Source of the DNA: Cinnamomum chago
Lineage: Eukaryota > Streptophyta > Magnoliopsida > Laurales > Lauraceae
Direction of reading: 5' to 3'
Length of the DNA: 64,000 nt
NCBI GenBank assembly: GCA_038049695.1
Contig: CP142454.1
Coordinates: 89,984,501-90,048,500, forward strand
Shown here: in pieces, positions 1-10,105 of the stretch
Layout: every line of letters starts with the position of its first letter
Numbering within the stretch: position 1 is the stretch's first letter
Made by a program: the position numbers and the translations under genes
The notes under the pieces: model-generated
The model's database searches: none
What the model was told of the DNA's origin: nothing
The model's input: only the letters and a program-made list of their open reading frames with translations

Positions 1-396
1 GATTGTTAGGAATTTTCTAGATTGCAATTTGATGGATGCATTATCATTCAAAGCATCATTTGATTTACACACTTGCATTGGTTTTAAATAAACTTGAAAT
101 CTTGTTTTATTCATGCATTGCTTTTAAGATTTGTAAAAGTATTGATTTATGCATGATTTGTTTTTTCATCTTGGATGCATTTGATTTAGAAAAGAGTTTT
201 CAAGAAATCAAGCAAGCCTTTGTTTTAAAAGTTTTGAAACTTTTTAGGCTTCTTATAATCATGTTTTAATAACCTTTAGAATCTCTAAAACATGTATTTT
301 AGCTTGATTTAGTGGCCAAAAGGTCCCCCAAAGAAAAACCTTCAAATATGCAAAAGTTGCATTTTTTGCAAATAGGGGGGAGTCCCGGCAGTGTCG

Positions 397-537
397 CCGG
401 TCGACCGAGACACAGGTCTCGGTCGACCGAGACAACTGGAGGTAAAAACTGCATTTTTGCACTGAAACCTCCAACGGTCAGAAATCTGACCGTTGTGCCT
501 TCCCGGTCGACCGAGGCCTGTGTGCCGGTCGACCGAG
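397..537. repeat. Four copies of the palindromic motif GGTCGACCGAG
   Basis: Exact copies start at 399, 421, 505 and 527, just upstream of the LTR TATA box. The core CGGTCGACCG is self-complementary. The position suggests a U3 regulatory repeat; function is not shown. Confidence 0.75.
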
Positions 538-562
538 GATATAGCCGTTGGACCTTTTTGGC

Positions 563-569
563 TATAAAA
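563..569 (+). promoter_or_regulatory. Candidate LTR TATA box
   Basis: TATAAAA lies after the GGTCGACCGAG cluster and is followed by a GC-poor leader-like stretch. It is the only strong TATA-like site in this LTR and would place the transcript start near 595-600. Confidence 0.5.
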
Positions 570-729
570 TGAGTTCTTTCCCTTACCAAAAGTTGGGAAT
601 TTTTAGCCCCTCCTTGAGAGGATTTGAGGCATATCAAAAGGGAAAAGAACCAAGGGATGAAGGGGATGATTAGGAAAGCTAAAGCTTGGATTAATGAAGT
701 TAAACCACCAAGTAGGCTCTTCCTTCCTT

Positions 730-1335
730 AATCATATGTTTGCATGCTTTTGTTTTATTTTTGGTAAATCATTTCTAGCATGTTAAACTATGTTTGTGTT
801 GTGTCCTTAACATGTGTTATGTTTTGAGTTGATTTATTGTTTTGGATACAACACCATATGATTCAATCCAAGTAGTACTTGAATTGGTAAATCAAAGTAG
901 ATCATGTTAATGAAAGAAACTTGGTAAATCATATGTAACATGATCCATATACTTGGTTGAATCTTTGGTTGTTGTTTTCCATCATAAGAACATCTCTCTC
1001 AAAACTAACTTATGTTTTGGATTCAACTTCTTTACAAATCATATGTTTTCATGTTTTGTTTTATCATTGGTAAATCTTTGTAACATGTTAATCTATGATT
1101 TGTTGTATCCTTAGCATGTGTTATATTTTGAATAGATCTATTGTTTTGGATACATCACCATTGATTCATCAAAGTAGTACTTTATCTTTGGTAAATCTAA
1201 GTAGATCATGTTAATGAAATATGTAACATGATTCATATACTTTGTTGAATCATTGGTTGTTGTTTTTCCATCATAAGAAAATCTCTCTCAAATGTATCTT
1301 ATGTTTTGGATCCAACATCATTACAAATCATATGT
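730..1335 (+). repeat. Tandem ~300-bp duplication within the LTR
   Basis: Unit 1 (about 730-1036) and unit 2 (about 1037-1325) align along their length. Both begin AATCATATGTTT, and both contain GGTAAATC, TAACATGT, TTGTTTTGGATACA and CATCATAAGAA in the same order. A third partial unit starts near 1326. Further downstream (1843-1960) a shorter motif, GGTTATTGCTTAGCC, is repeated three times. Confidence 0.8.
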
Positions 1336-2300
1336 GTATTATTGTTTTAATGTTTCACAACTTGCCTTACTTTGATTGGTAAATCTTTTTCAAGTTGTCC
1401 TTATAATTACATATGATTTGTCCCCTCTTTTCAATCGAATCTATTTTTATGTTTTGAGCATCATTGATGATTTGATTGACATCCCTATGCATCACATGTT
1501 TAGAGCTAATCCATTTCATACAACTTGTGTAACTTTGATATCATTAACAAGTTGTTACTTTTAACATGTGATTGCATTACTTCCTCAATCATAAATGTTT
1601 TTGAGCTAAAACTTTCAAAAGCCTTAGGCTTACATTTATGAGCTTTCATTTTCTAAATGATTGAGGATCACACACACACACTTCATATACTTTCATCTTT
1701 GCATTCATAGTGTGAGTGTGTATTAGTTTTTCACTTCCATATCCGCCTATTTTAGAGGCAAATGTAATGAGCTAAAATGAATCTCCATCTAGTGTATTAA
1801 AGACACAACTTAGTGAGATAACCAACCATGTGGTTGAAGAGGTTATTGCTTAGCCTATAAAAGCATAATGGATAGGTTGATGTTAAGCCTTGAAAAACAT
1901 CATTGTAAGGTTATTGCTTAGCCTTGGAAAGCATATTGTAAAGGTTATTGCTTAGCCTATTGAAAAGCATAAATAGTGGAAATCCGGTGGGGTGTTGGAT
2001 CACAAGCCGGTAGTGGATGTAGGCATTGAGGCCGAACCACTATAAATCCTTGTGTGATGGTGCTTGCTTTGTGGTGATTGTTTATATTAGCTTCCGCATA
2101 TTGTTTGATAATCATCACTTGTGACTAGTTTGTTTTAAAGAAGTTAAAATTGTTAAAATTGGTCATGAAAAGAAGCTCACCCTATTCACCCCCCTCTAGG
2201 GTTCGGATCCAGGTGGACTTACAGCAAGCAGTAACTAACATGGTAAAGTAAGGCAAAAAGTGAAGTAGAAAATGAAAATGGTGCCATATAGAGATAATAC

Positions 2301-2514
2301 CTGGCCTAGAGATTTTTGAGGGGTACGGCCCCTGGTTTTAAGGGCTTTGAGAGTGTCGTGATAGTCGTCTGGGGTCCTTGCAACTCGAATTCGAATGCTT
2401 TTTGTGGTTTTGTATAGATAAGGATTCTTCCTCCATCCTGACTTGGACTTTGATGAAGATTCGATTAGAGGTGGGGGGGGGTTCCACATGGAAGTGGAAC
2501 ATTGCCATTGCCAT
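2301..2514 (-). pseudogene. Orphan duplicated exon 1 of PFC1 (frameshifted)
   Basis: This is the segment A counterpart of PFC1 exon 1 (39851-40063). It retains the ATG (2512-2514), the transit-peptide-like start and the GT donor just below 2301, but is 214 bp against 213. The G run after GATTAGAGGT is one base longer, so the frame is lost between the start and the conserved region. The conserved PRKSLGQ motif reads PQKSLGQ. Only 79 bp of intron 1 remains before the homology stops at 2222, exactly in the intron 3' splice region, where the LTR begins. No exon 2 is present in the window. It cannot encode the enzyme. Confidence 0.9.
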
Positions 2515-2639
2515 GGCTAAACTATCCCGTGCCTTTACTCTCAGTATTCCCTGCCCTGGCCTGCCTTTCACAGGATTGGGGATGAGAACGTACACGTATG
2601 CGTCCACACTACAAAAATATCATTTCAGTAAGTAACTCA

Positions 2640-3999
2640 ATGTAGTGCATGATGCAGGACCATGAAAGGCTATGTTAACATTCACTGTGAAAAAATATAA
2701 AACTGGAATTCAGATTTCACCTCTTTATTTAAATTCCAATTGGGACTCTAGAGATGAATCTAGCCCTTGTCACAATCGCACAATACGGACCCCTCATACT
2801 GGAATCGGGGTCTCACTGGAAGCATGTTCCTTCCACTAGCCTAGGGATCAGATCAAGTCAAGTGGATTGATTATCCCCTTTGAGGATTTGACAAAAGGGG
2901 CTTGGTTCAAGAGATGAAAGTTCAGATTTTGTAATCGATAAACCCCGCAGTTAATGTTGCTAAATATTCAAATAAACATTCAGATCTGAGAAATCAACAT
3001 AGGGGTCCAAAAATCCATGGACTAGGTTCGCCCACATGGTATCTTAGCATAGGAAGGTTCGGCCGAGTTACGTCGGGCCCAAATGGCTCAGTTGGGTTTG
3101 GATGGGTACAGATGGGCTCAGGTTATGCTAGATCTGGTCTAGGAGGGTTTGGTTTCAAGGGATGAAGGCTGGATGTGTTCAGCTAGGCTGGATCTTGGCA
3201 AAAAGGGCTTTGGCTGATGGTGTAGATGGGATCTGAGGTTTGACATAAAGGATCTAGGGTTTGGAACATTTAATGGCAGGATTTGAAAGTGGGATAGGTT
3301 TGGCTAAAGGGGGTTTGGGCTTTTGGTGGTCGGCCATGTGGAACTGGAGGTGGATCTAGGATTTTAAGGGCATGTGGTTGTAGAGCGAATGATACTAGGG
3401 TAAGTCTGTTTTGTTGCGAAGAAAGGAAACAACCAATAACCTTGAAAATGAAAAAGGGAAGAGATAGAAAATTACCTTATTTGTAGTTTTACAGCAGTGG
3501 CTTTGCGCCAGATCCTTTCAAAGAAGGGAGAGAGCATAAGCACCCATAACATTTATTCTCAAAGTGTCTTTACAATGCTTAAATAGACAAGCCCTAACCT
3601 GAACTTGATCTCAGCCGTAAGAAACATTGAGATTAAACCATCTACTTAAGACTTATGGACCCACAAATAATAACCTCTAACTAATAAATAAAACAAACAA
3701 ACCAAATAAAAGGAAATACAAATAGATTGGGCATGAATGTTCTTGAAGATTAAGCCACATGGCCCATAAATTGTACTGTAAACAGGTGCGCCCCTCTTGG
3801 TCTTCTTTATCTTATTTGATGCTCCTTTTCTCCACTAGTCCCTCCCATGTAGCACATCCAAATGTGGGGTTTCCCTAATGTTTCCACATGATGTCTTTAT
3901 CTTGATCATAGGTTAGATCGGGCTAGATCCAACCGTTGATCGGTGTCCTCAAGATCCAACGGCAGATCATCATCGAAATTGTGATCAAATGGAATTGAT
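2640..3999. other. Noncoding DNA shared with segment B (upstream of PFC1 exon 1)
   Basis: There is no supported gene. The counterpart in B is about 40195-41547. On the minus strand near 3580 the sequence reads like a retroelement LTR promoter and leader (CTATTTAAG-type TATA followed by a CT-rich stretch), so part may be an old LTR. I cannot delimit it. Confidence 0.5.
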
Positions 4000-4210
4000 T
4001 GTCAAATCAAGAACAAGAAAAAAGTGGAGGGAGTTGGGAGTAAAAGCACCCTTTTGTTATTTTTTTTTCTTTTTAAGAGTAGTTTTTTATAACTGTGTCT
4101 TTTTTTTAGTGTCTTTTTTGTCATTTTGTGAAACTAAAAGTAGCTTTTTTTGTCATTTATTGATTTTACAGCCAAACTCCCTCCACTATCTTTTTTTTCT
4201 TGATTTGACA
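4000..4210. mobile_element. MITE with ~45-bp terminal inverted repeats (segment A copy)
   Basis: The left end TGTCAAATCAAGAA...GTGGAGGGAGTT is the reverse complement of the right end ...AACTCCCTCC...TTGATTTGACA, with few mismatches. The same element is at 41548-41760 in segment B, so it predates the duplication. There is no coding capacity; the superfamily is not assigned. Confidence 0.75.
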
Positions 4211-4579
4211 CTCTAATTCATTCATTTTTCTCTACCCTACAAACAAACAGGCCCTAGGAAGCTTGCTTGTGTGTTTTCCTCTTCCTCTTCTAGTAGATCT
4301 TATACAGTTGAGCTGTTATGTCCTCAAGAGTGCATGAAATGATAATAGAATTGTTGTTTGTTATGATTAGACACAATCCTATAATGGTGATATCTATGCA
4401 CATGCAAACAAGCACAATCATAACTCCAATGTTTCCTTTTAGCTTTCACCAAGGGATGGCAAAATGGCGGTGGAACTAGTGAAATTCCATTTGTATATGC
4501 CTAAGTTTCTTGATGCAAGAATGGGGAAAAAAAAAAAGAATTTGTTAGAAGTAAAATTGTAAGGAAATTGAGTGTTGGC

Positions 4580-5587
4580 AAATTCATTGTGTTATGGACA
4601 AAACTGGGATTCATATTTAATCATTGTATTTTATAGATGGATTGCCCGGATTGAAGGATCGAAGAAAATTCAAGAAAGGCTGAAAATATACTGGGTGCTT
4701 GAGCGCCTACATTAGCCCGCTCGAGCACACCTCAAACAACACTCAAGCTCCTTTCTTACGCGCTCAAGCCTAACACACGAAGCATAAATAACTAGATGTT
4801 TTTCCCAGTCACTCAAGCGGACCTGGATATATGCTTGAGCGCCCGAAGCCCGAATTTAGGGTTTTAATTGGAAACCACTTCCTATTTGTCTCCCACTTCT
4901 TTCAAAACTCTCGTGGCTTGCAACCAACAAACCAAGAGTTATTTAAAGACATCTTCTCTCAAGCCTAGGGTTGTACCTCATACCTCTTCTCCCATTCTAA
5001 GCCCTAGAACCCTTTGATAGATCCATCATCTTCTCCAAAGCATCCTTTGCTGCAGTGCTGAAGCTTTAAGCCTTGGAGATTCTTTCCATCTACTCTCTTA
5101 CAATAGACTCATCTTGAAGAGGAGTTCAAGGTGGTTGGTTCAAGCACGGAGAAGGTGTAGGGCGAGCAAAGAAGCACGGACACCAGCACGACACGGACAC
5201 ACCGACACGGTATTTCTCAAAAAAGTAGGACACAGACACGTCGGGGACACATTAATATTTAATAATAATAATATATCTATTCATATACTAAAAGATAATA
5301 TCATTTTAACTTTGTAATCAATTTAGCAATCAAATAAATAAAAATTCAAGTACCAGTGTACCACTGTACCAACTAACAAACGTACCAACTAACAACACGT
5401 GTCGGACACTGACACGCCGGCCCCAGAGAGGTGTTCGTGCTTCCTAGACGGCAAGCCATCAGCAAGATCATCGCAGTCCTTAGGTTGAGTTGCAACTAGG
5501 GAAGAGACTATAAGTACTTGTAACCTTCGTTTACACAGTGATTGTCAATCATACCCATCATGCGCAAGCCCAACTGGGCCCAATACT
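4580..5587. other. Segment-A-only DNA upstream of the copia 5' LTR
   Basis: This is absent from B, where it was lost with the LTR. It contains several GCTTGAGCGC / CGCTCAAGC motifs (4695-4850) and a CT-rich, leader-like stretch (4860-5110), which resembles an LTR of another family. It also hosts a TIR element at 5167-5449. No gene is supported. Confidence 0.5.
5167..5449. mobile_element. TIR element of the GCACGGACAC family
   Basis: The left end CAAAGAAGCACGGACACC and the right end GGTGTTCGTGCTTCCTAGAC are inverted repeats. The flanks GGCGAG (5161-5166) and GGCAAG (5450-5455) look like a 6-bp target duplication with one change. The interior has extra short GACACGGACAC blocks next to both ends and is AT-rich in the middle. 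A relative lies at 46131-46253. Confidence 0.7.
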
Positions 5588-5810
5588 TGTATTGTAATTA
5601 GATACTGTATTCTAGTTAAGCTACAATTAGTCAAGTACTCTTTCTATATTAGGGTAGCTATAATTTAGGGATTTAAGTTGTATTAGGAGACTGTTAATAG
5701 GGTATTAAACCCTTATATAATGCGAATGAGAGAACCCTAAAAGGGACACGATTTCAGCACTCTCTCTCTCTCTCTCTTCATATTATGTTTCACATATTCT
5801 CATAATGACA
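5588..5810 (+). repeat. Copia 5' LTR (223 bp)
   Basis: It starts TGTATTGTAATTAG and ends ATAATGACA, with TG/CA termini. It matches the LTR at 46515-46736 along its full length. It contains a TATATAA box at 5714-5720 and a (CT)n tract near the 3' end. Confidence 0.92.
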
Positions 5811-5824
5811 AGGTATCAGAGCTC
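5811..5824 (+). promoter_or_regulatory. Primer-binding site (initiator tRNA-Met type)
   Basis: AGGTATCAGAGCTC immediately follows the LTR. GGTATCAGAGC is complementary to the 3' end of plant initiator tRNA-Met, the usual copia primer. Confidence 0.88.
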
Positions 5825-6894
5825 TTCTCGTGGTTTAAAGTCTTCGAAGAATTAATCTTCTCATGGATTAATCTATGTGACTATTTTCTCGTCACAGATC
5901 TATCAACAACAGCAGATGTGTGCCCTGATTGAGAAGTGGCCCACCACCGATCATCCTATTTTCTTCTACAACTGAGAAGTTGTTGATCGACAGGCCTTCT
6001 ACAAGTTCTTGATGATTTTCTGAGAATTTTTACTCATCATCTGAGGTAGGTTTTCCCTCCTTTTACATCTGACGATTTTGGGTATTTTTTCCCAAACAGT
6101 TTTCATCTCGACCGTCCAGTTTTGTGGATTTTTATCCAATTCCCTCCAAGTTTGGACTGTTGGTAGTGGTTTTCATCACTCACAAACAGATCTGATCTGA
6201 TCTGTGATTGGGCAACTTCGTGGGGCCCACTGACAGAACCCGCTAGCTCAGTTATTGTCACCTGCTTTGTTTTTTTTTCTGTTGTTTCCTGTTGATTGTT
6301 GCTGCTATTTGATTGTTGCTGCTGTTTACTTGCATTATCTGCTACTACTGTTGCTACTTGCTACTGCTGCTGTTTCCACTTGCTACTGATGCTGCTCTTC
6401 CTTCCTTGCTGCTGTGATTTCCTTTCTGTTGGTTCCAACTTCCAACGTCTCTTGTTTGGAATTCTTACTAGTCTACTATTAACAGAGAAATTTGAAATTG
6501 CCCTAGTCCGTTTTGATGGGAAAAATTACACATCGTGGGCCTTCCAGTTTCAAATCTACTTACAAGAAAAAGAACTCTGGGGCTACATGGATGGTTCTGA
6601 ACTTAAACCGGAGGAAGATAACAAGAAGATCTCAGCCTGGAAAATTAAGGATGCTAAAATCAAAACTTGGTTAATAGGATCTGTTGAACCCCATTTTATT
6701 CTCAATCTGAAACCTTGCAAATCTGCCCGTGAGACACTACAAGAAATTTAGGCTGTTGTGACGAAATCTGATGACGAATTTTTTTTTTTTGTCTTAAAAG
6801 AACACCCAAAGGGGACGAAATATAAATTTTGTCGTCTGTTTTCATTTTTTTCAAAAGTATAGGAGATGAAAACAAAATTTCGTCTACAAAAATA

Positions 6895-7540
6895 TGGCGC
6901 CAACTTGTTTTGTGTTGGCGCCAATTATCTTAGCTCATTAGAGACGAATATTGTTGTCACAAAATATTTTTTTTTTTGCGACGAACGTAATTCGTCACCA
7001 ATAAGGATAAGTTATGGAAGACGATCATATTTCGTCATCAAAATAAGGCGCCAATTTCATTTGCTTTGGCGCGAATTATTTTAGCTCATTAGAGACGAAC
7101 ATTTTTGTCACAAAATAGAATTTTTTTTTGTGATGAACTTAATTCGTCACTAATAAGGATAAGTTATGGAAGACGAAAATATTTCGTCACTAGAATAAGG
7201 TGCCAATTTCATTTGCGGGGGCGAATTATTTTAGCTCATTGGAGATGAAAATTTTTGTCACAAAATATAATTTGTTTTTGCGACGAACGTAATTCGTCAC
7301 CAATAAGGATAAGTTATAGACAACGAACATATTTCGTCACCAAAATAAGATGCCAATTTCATTTGCTTTGGCGCGAATTATTTTAGCTCATTGGAGATGA
7401 AAATTTTTGTCACAAAATATAATTTGTTTTTGTGACGAATATAATTCGTCACTATTAAGGATAAGTTATGGAAGACGAAAATATTTGGTTACCAAAATAA
7501 GGCGCCAATTTCATTTGCGGTGGCACCAATTTCGTTCGCA
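6895..7540 (+). repeat. Four ~151-bp tandem repeats inside the CACTA element
   Basis: Units start near 6895, 7047, 7198 and 7349, with a partial fifth at 7500. Each reads GGCGCCAATTTCATTTG, TTTTAGCTCATT, GTCACAAAATA, CGTAATTCGTCACC, AAGGATAAGTTATGGAAGACG. CGTC/GACG-type motifs recur as in CACTA subterminal transposase-binding arrays; the binding role is inferred. Confidence 0.85.
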
Positions 7541-7599
7541 CTTGAGCCTATTCCTCTCTTACAATTATTGCTTTGGAAAAGCCTTTAAAATGACTAAAA

Positions 7600-8040
7600 T
7601 GGGCCTCCCAAGGCCCTAACGTCCATCCCCCCCCCCCCCCCCACCCCACCCCAATCCAACGCTCCTTTTCCAAAACTCATTTCCCCCTTTGTCCCTCCAT
7701 CTATCTCGATCTCTTTTTTCCAAAACCCTTTTTCCAGAAGAGGAGAGAAGAACCCTTTTCCCCATTTTCCAAAACCCTTTTCCAACATCTCTCACCCATT
7801 GTCTCAAGCAGCAGCCCCATGGCCTATTGGCCCCCATCAATCATCATCACCCTCCATCAACACACGCAGTGCAGACCCATCCCTGATCAGTGATCCCTTT
7901 CATCTCTACTTCTCTCAGTCTCTTTCGCCTAGAATTCCCAGACGCAGCCACCATCACCAATCACCATCATCTGTGCCCATCATCCTCCATCCAGGAGTCC
8001 GCTACCGCCAGGTACACCTACCTCTCTTAGTCTCTGCTAC
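7600..8040. other. Cargo-like segment inside the CACTA element
   Basis: A 16-nt C run (7627-7642) is followed by 400 bp rich in CT and CCA, resembling a 5' untranslated or early coding region. Short ORFs here are low-complexity and match no family I know. It may be a captured gene fragment. Confidence 0.4.
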
Positions 8041-9016
8041 TGTGAGAACTTGGTCCGGGCAGTACACTTAACCACGGGGCGTAGCATGTCAACCACGGGC
8101 TTCAAACGGTGAGTCTTCGTTAGCCCGCATCAGAAATATTCAAGTCCTGACCTTGGGCTTATAAGTCAAACCCCGTATTAACTTAGCATGAGGCTTTTAA
8201 AATCATGCGTCCCCGGAAATCGTAAGAACTCCGAAGTTAAGCGTGCTGGGGCGGGAGCAGTATTAGGATGGGTGACCTCCTGAGAAGTCCTCGCGCGTGC
8301 ACGTGGGCCAAAGCGGACAATTTCATGCTGAGTTGGGCGGGGCTGTGACAGTTAGTATCAGAGCCGAGGACGACTCTATTTCCAGTGGGGAAGAATGTGA
8401 GATCTTGGTCCGGGCGGTACCCTCAACAACTGGGCGTAGCGTGTCAATCACGGGCTTCAAACGGCGAGTCTACGATAGCCCGCATCGGAAATATTCAAGT
8501 CCTGACCATGGGCTTATAAGTTAAACCCTGTATTAACTTAGCATGAGGCTTTTTAAAACCGTGCGGCCCCGGAAATCGTAAGAACTTCGAAGTTAAGCGT
8601 GCTCGGGTGGGAGCAGTACTAGAATGGGTGACCTCTTGAGAAGTCCTCGCACGTACACGTGGCCCAAAGCGGACAATTTCATGCTAAGTTGGGCGGGGCT
8701 GTGACAGTTGGTATCAGAGTCGAGGACGACTCTATTTCTAGTGGGGGAGAATGTGAGATCTTGGTTTGGGCGGTACTCTTAATCACGGGGCGTGGCGTGT
8801 CAACCACTGGCTTCAAACGATGAGTCTCCGTTAGCCCGCATCGGAAATATCCAAGTCTTGAGCATGGCTTATAAGTCAAACCCCGTATTAACTTAGCATG
8901 AAGTCTTTAAAAATCGTGTGGCTCCAAAAATCGTAAGAATTCCGAAGTTAAGCGTGCTCGGGCGGAAGCAGTTTTAGGATGAGTGACCTCCTGGGAAGTC
9001 CTTGAGTTGGGCGGGG
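8041..9016 (+). mobile_element. Cassandra-type TRIM tandem array: LTR-internal-LTR-internal-LTR
   Basis: LTR1 is 8041-8350 (310 bp), LTR2 8396-8706 (311 bp), LTR3 8752-9016 (internally deleted and lacking its end). LTRs begin TGTGAGA and end CTGTGACA. The two internal regions are 45 bp each: an iMet primer-binding site (G/TATCAGAGCCGAGG-like) and a polypurine tract (AGTGGGGGAGAA), and nothing else. Each LTR carries a 5S rRNA-like part with AAGTTAAGCGTGCT, GGATGGGTGACCTCCTG and GAAGTCCT. A 5S-derived part inside an LTR is the defining trait of Cassandra elements. No protein is encoded. Confidence 0.93.
8210..8300 (+). pseudogene. 5S rRNA-derived segment in Cassandra LTR1
   Basis: GAACTCCGAAGTTAAGCGTG, AGTATTAGGATGGGTGACC and GAGAAGTCCTCG match the internal-promoter and 3' half of plant 5S rRNA. 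Equivalent segments lie in LTR2 (about 8572-8660) and LTR3 (about 8928-9003). The 5' third of 5S is not recognisable, so these are not rRNA genes. Confidence 0.88.
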
Positions 9017-10105
9017 TAAATGCGAAAAAAAAAATTGTCTCTATTTCTTATATTTATGACAAAATATTTTTGTCTCTAATTTCTAACTTTAATGATAAAA
9101 TATTTTTTCACTAATTACTTACAAGTATGTTTCCAACATAGTGTATTGGAGACGAAAAAAAAATTACTTGTTTCCAACAGAGTGTATTGGAGACAAAAAA
9201 AATTCGTCACAAATTTATCTTTTTCAATGACGAATTTTTTTTTCGTCTCCAATACCTTTTAGCGACAAGGCTTTGGCAACAAAACGGGTGACGAAAAATT
9301 TTCGTCTCAATTAGTTTTGGTGACGAAATATGTACATTTTGGGACAAATTTGTGTAGTCCTTAAACCTCAAATTTCTTGTAGTGAGATGTGAGATTACCT
9401 TAAAAAGATTTATCAACAAGGTAATGTAGCTCGCCAATTTCACTTAGAGCTCGACATCTCCCAATTTTCTCAAGGCAACCTGTCTATATAGGAATATCAC
9501 AATGGGTTCCGACGAATGTGGTCTGAATATGATGAGATCAAGTTTGCAACTGTGCCTGAAGCTCTTCTACCATAATTACTTCCCTTACAGCGAAATAGCC
9601 ATTGGGACCAGTTTCTAATGAAACTTCGTCCGGAGTTTGAGACCGTTTGATGAAACTTAATGAGTCAGGCTCCTCTTCCAAGCTTAGATGATTGTCTTCA
9701 GGAACTTCTGAGGGAGGAACAATGTCTGGTTACCAAAACGACTATGGAACAACAGAGATCTACTGAGGCTCCACTTGCCTATGCCGCTACAACCAAACCC
9801 CCTTCTCGGGACACCAATAAAGTTCAGTGCTACAACTGTAAGAAATACGGTCATTATGCGAATCAATGCAAAGCTAAAATCTGCAAATATTGTAAGGTCA
9901 TTGGTCACGTTATTGAAGAATGTCGGAAGAAGGCTCGAAATTCTACTTCCCGCAACTATGCGCCGTCTACACCAGGTACTTACAATGTATAGTCAGCTCC
10001 TAGTGCTTACACGGCGACTTCTCAACAATCTACACCCTTTGACTTAAGTTGTTCCCTACAATTTGATTCTTCTTCATAGCCTAGTTCCTCCTTCTCACTC
10101 CTGAA

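Larger units (their letters stand above)
1..2221 (+). mobile_element. LTR (3' portion) of a Ty1-copia-type retrotransposon
   Basis: The stretch has no convincing coding sequence. It shows a plus-strand TATA box at 563-569 and tandem internal repeats. It ends with the CACCCCCCTCTAGG-type motif (about 2189-2202) that in plant copia elements lies just before the LTR end. The last bases are ...TTACA, consistent with a TG...CA terminus at 2221. The next bases are not a primer-binding site but segment A, so this is best read as a 3' LTR (or solo LTR) whose start lies left of the window or near base 1. Lineage (SIRE-like) is inferred from the terminal motif only. Confidence 0.6.
6735..9384. mobile_element. 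Non-autonomous CACTA (EnSpm/CMC) transposon, 2,650 bp
   Basis: The termini are CACTACAAGAAATTT (6735-6749) and its inverse AAATTTCTTGTAGTG (9370-9384), flanked by a 3-bp target duplication AGA (6732-6734 and 9385-9387). Segment B keeps the uninterrupted site (GTGAGATGTG, with the single AGA at 42694-42696). Subterminal DNA is rich in GACGAAA / TTCGTC motifs on both sides. No transposase is encoded. It carries a four-unit ~150-bp repeat, a C-run followed by a pyrimidine-rich stretch of unknown origin (7600-8040) and a Cassandra TRIM array. Confidence 0.95.
6430..10070 (+). pseudogene. Copia gag (split by CACTA; two CCHC zinc knuckles)
   Basis: The gag N-terminal module (VRFDGKNYTSWAFQFQIYL, about 6505-6561) runs to codon ...SARE at the CACTA insertion and resumes at 9388 with a WDYLKK-like sequence. 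The conceptual frame then breaks and stops. The nucleocapsid part at 9660-9992 is open and has two CX2CX4HX4C knuckles: CYNCKKYGHYANQC and CKYCKVIGHVIEEC (about 9828-9923). The poly-cysteine/leucine start at 6296 is only translated leader. It is nonfunctional because of the insertion, frameshifts and stops. Confidence 0.88.

Noticed and set aside
6296..6480. Cys/Leu-rich N-terminal extension of copia gag
   Set aside because: Encoded by GCTGCT/TGTTGC low-complexity leader; the segment B copy has a different length there.
8210..9003. 5S rRNA gene cluster
   Set aside because: Only the 3' part of 5S is recognisable and each copy lies within an LTR with primer site and polypurine tract, so these are Cassandra LTRs.
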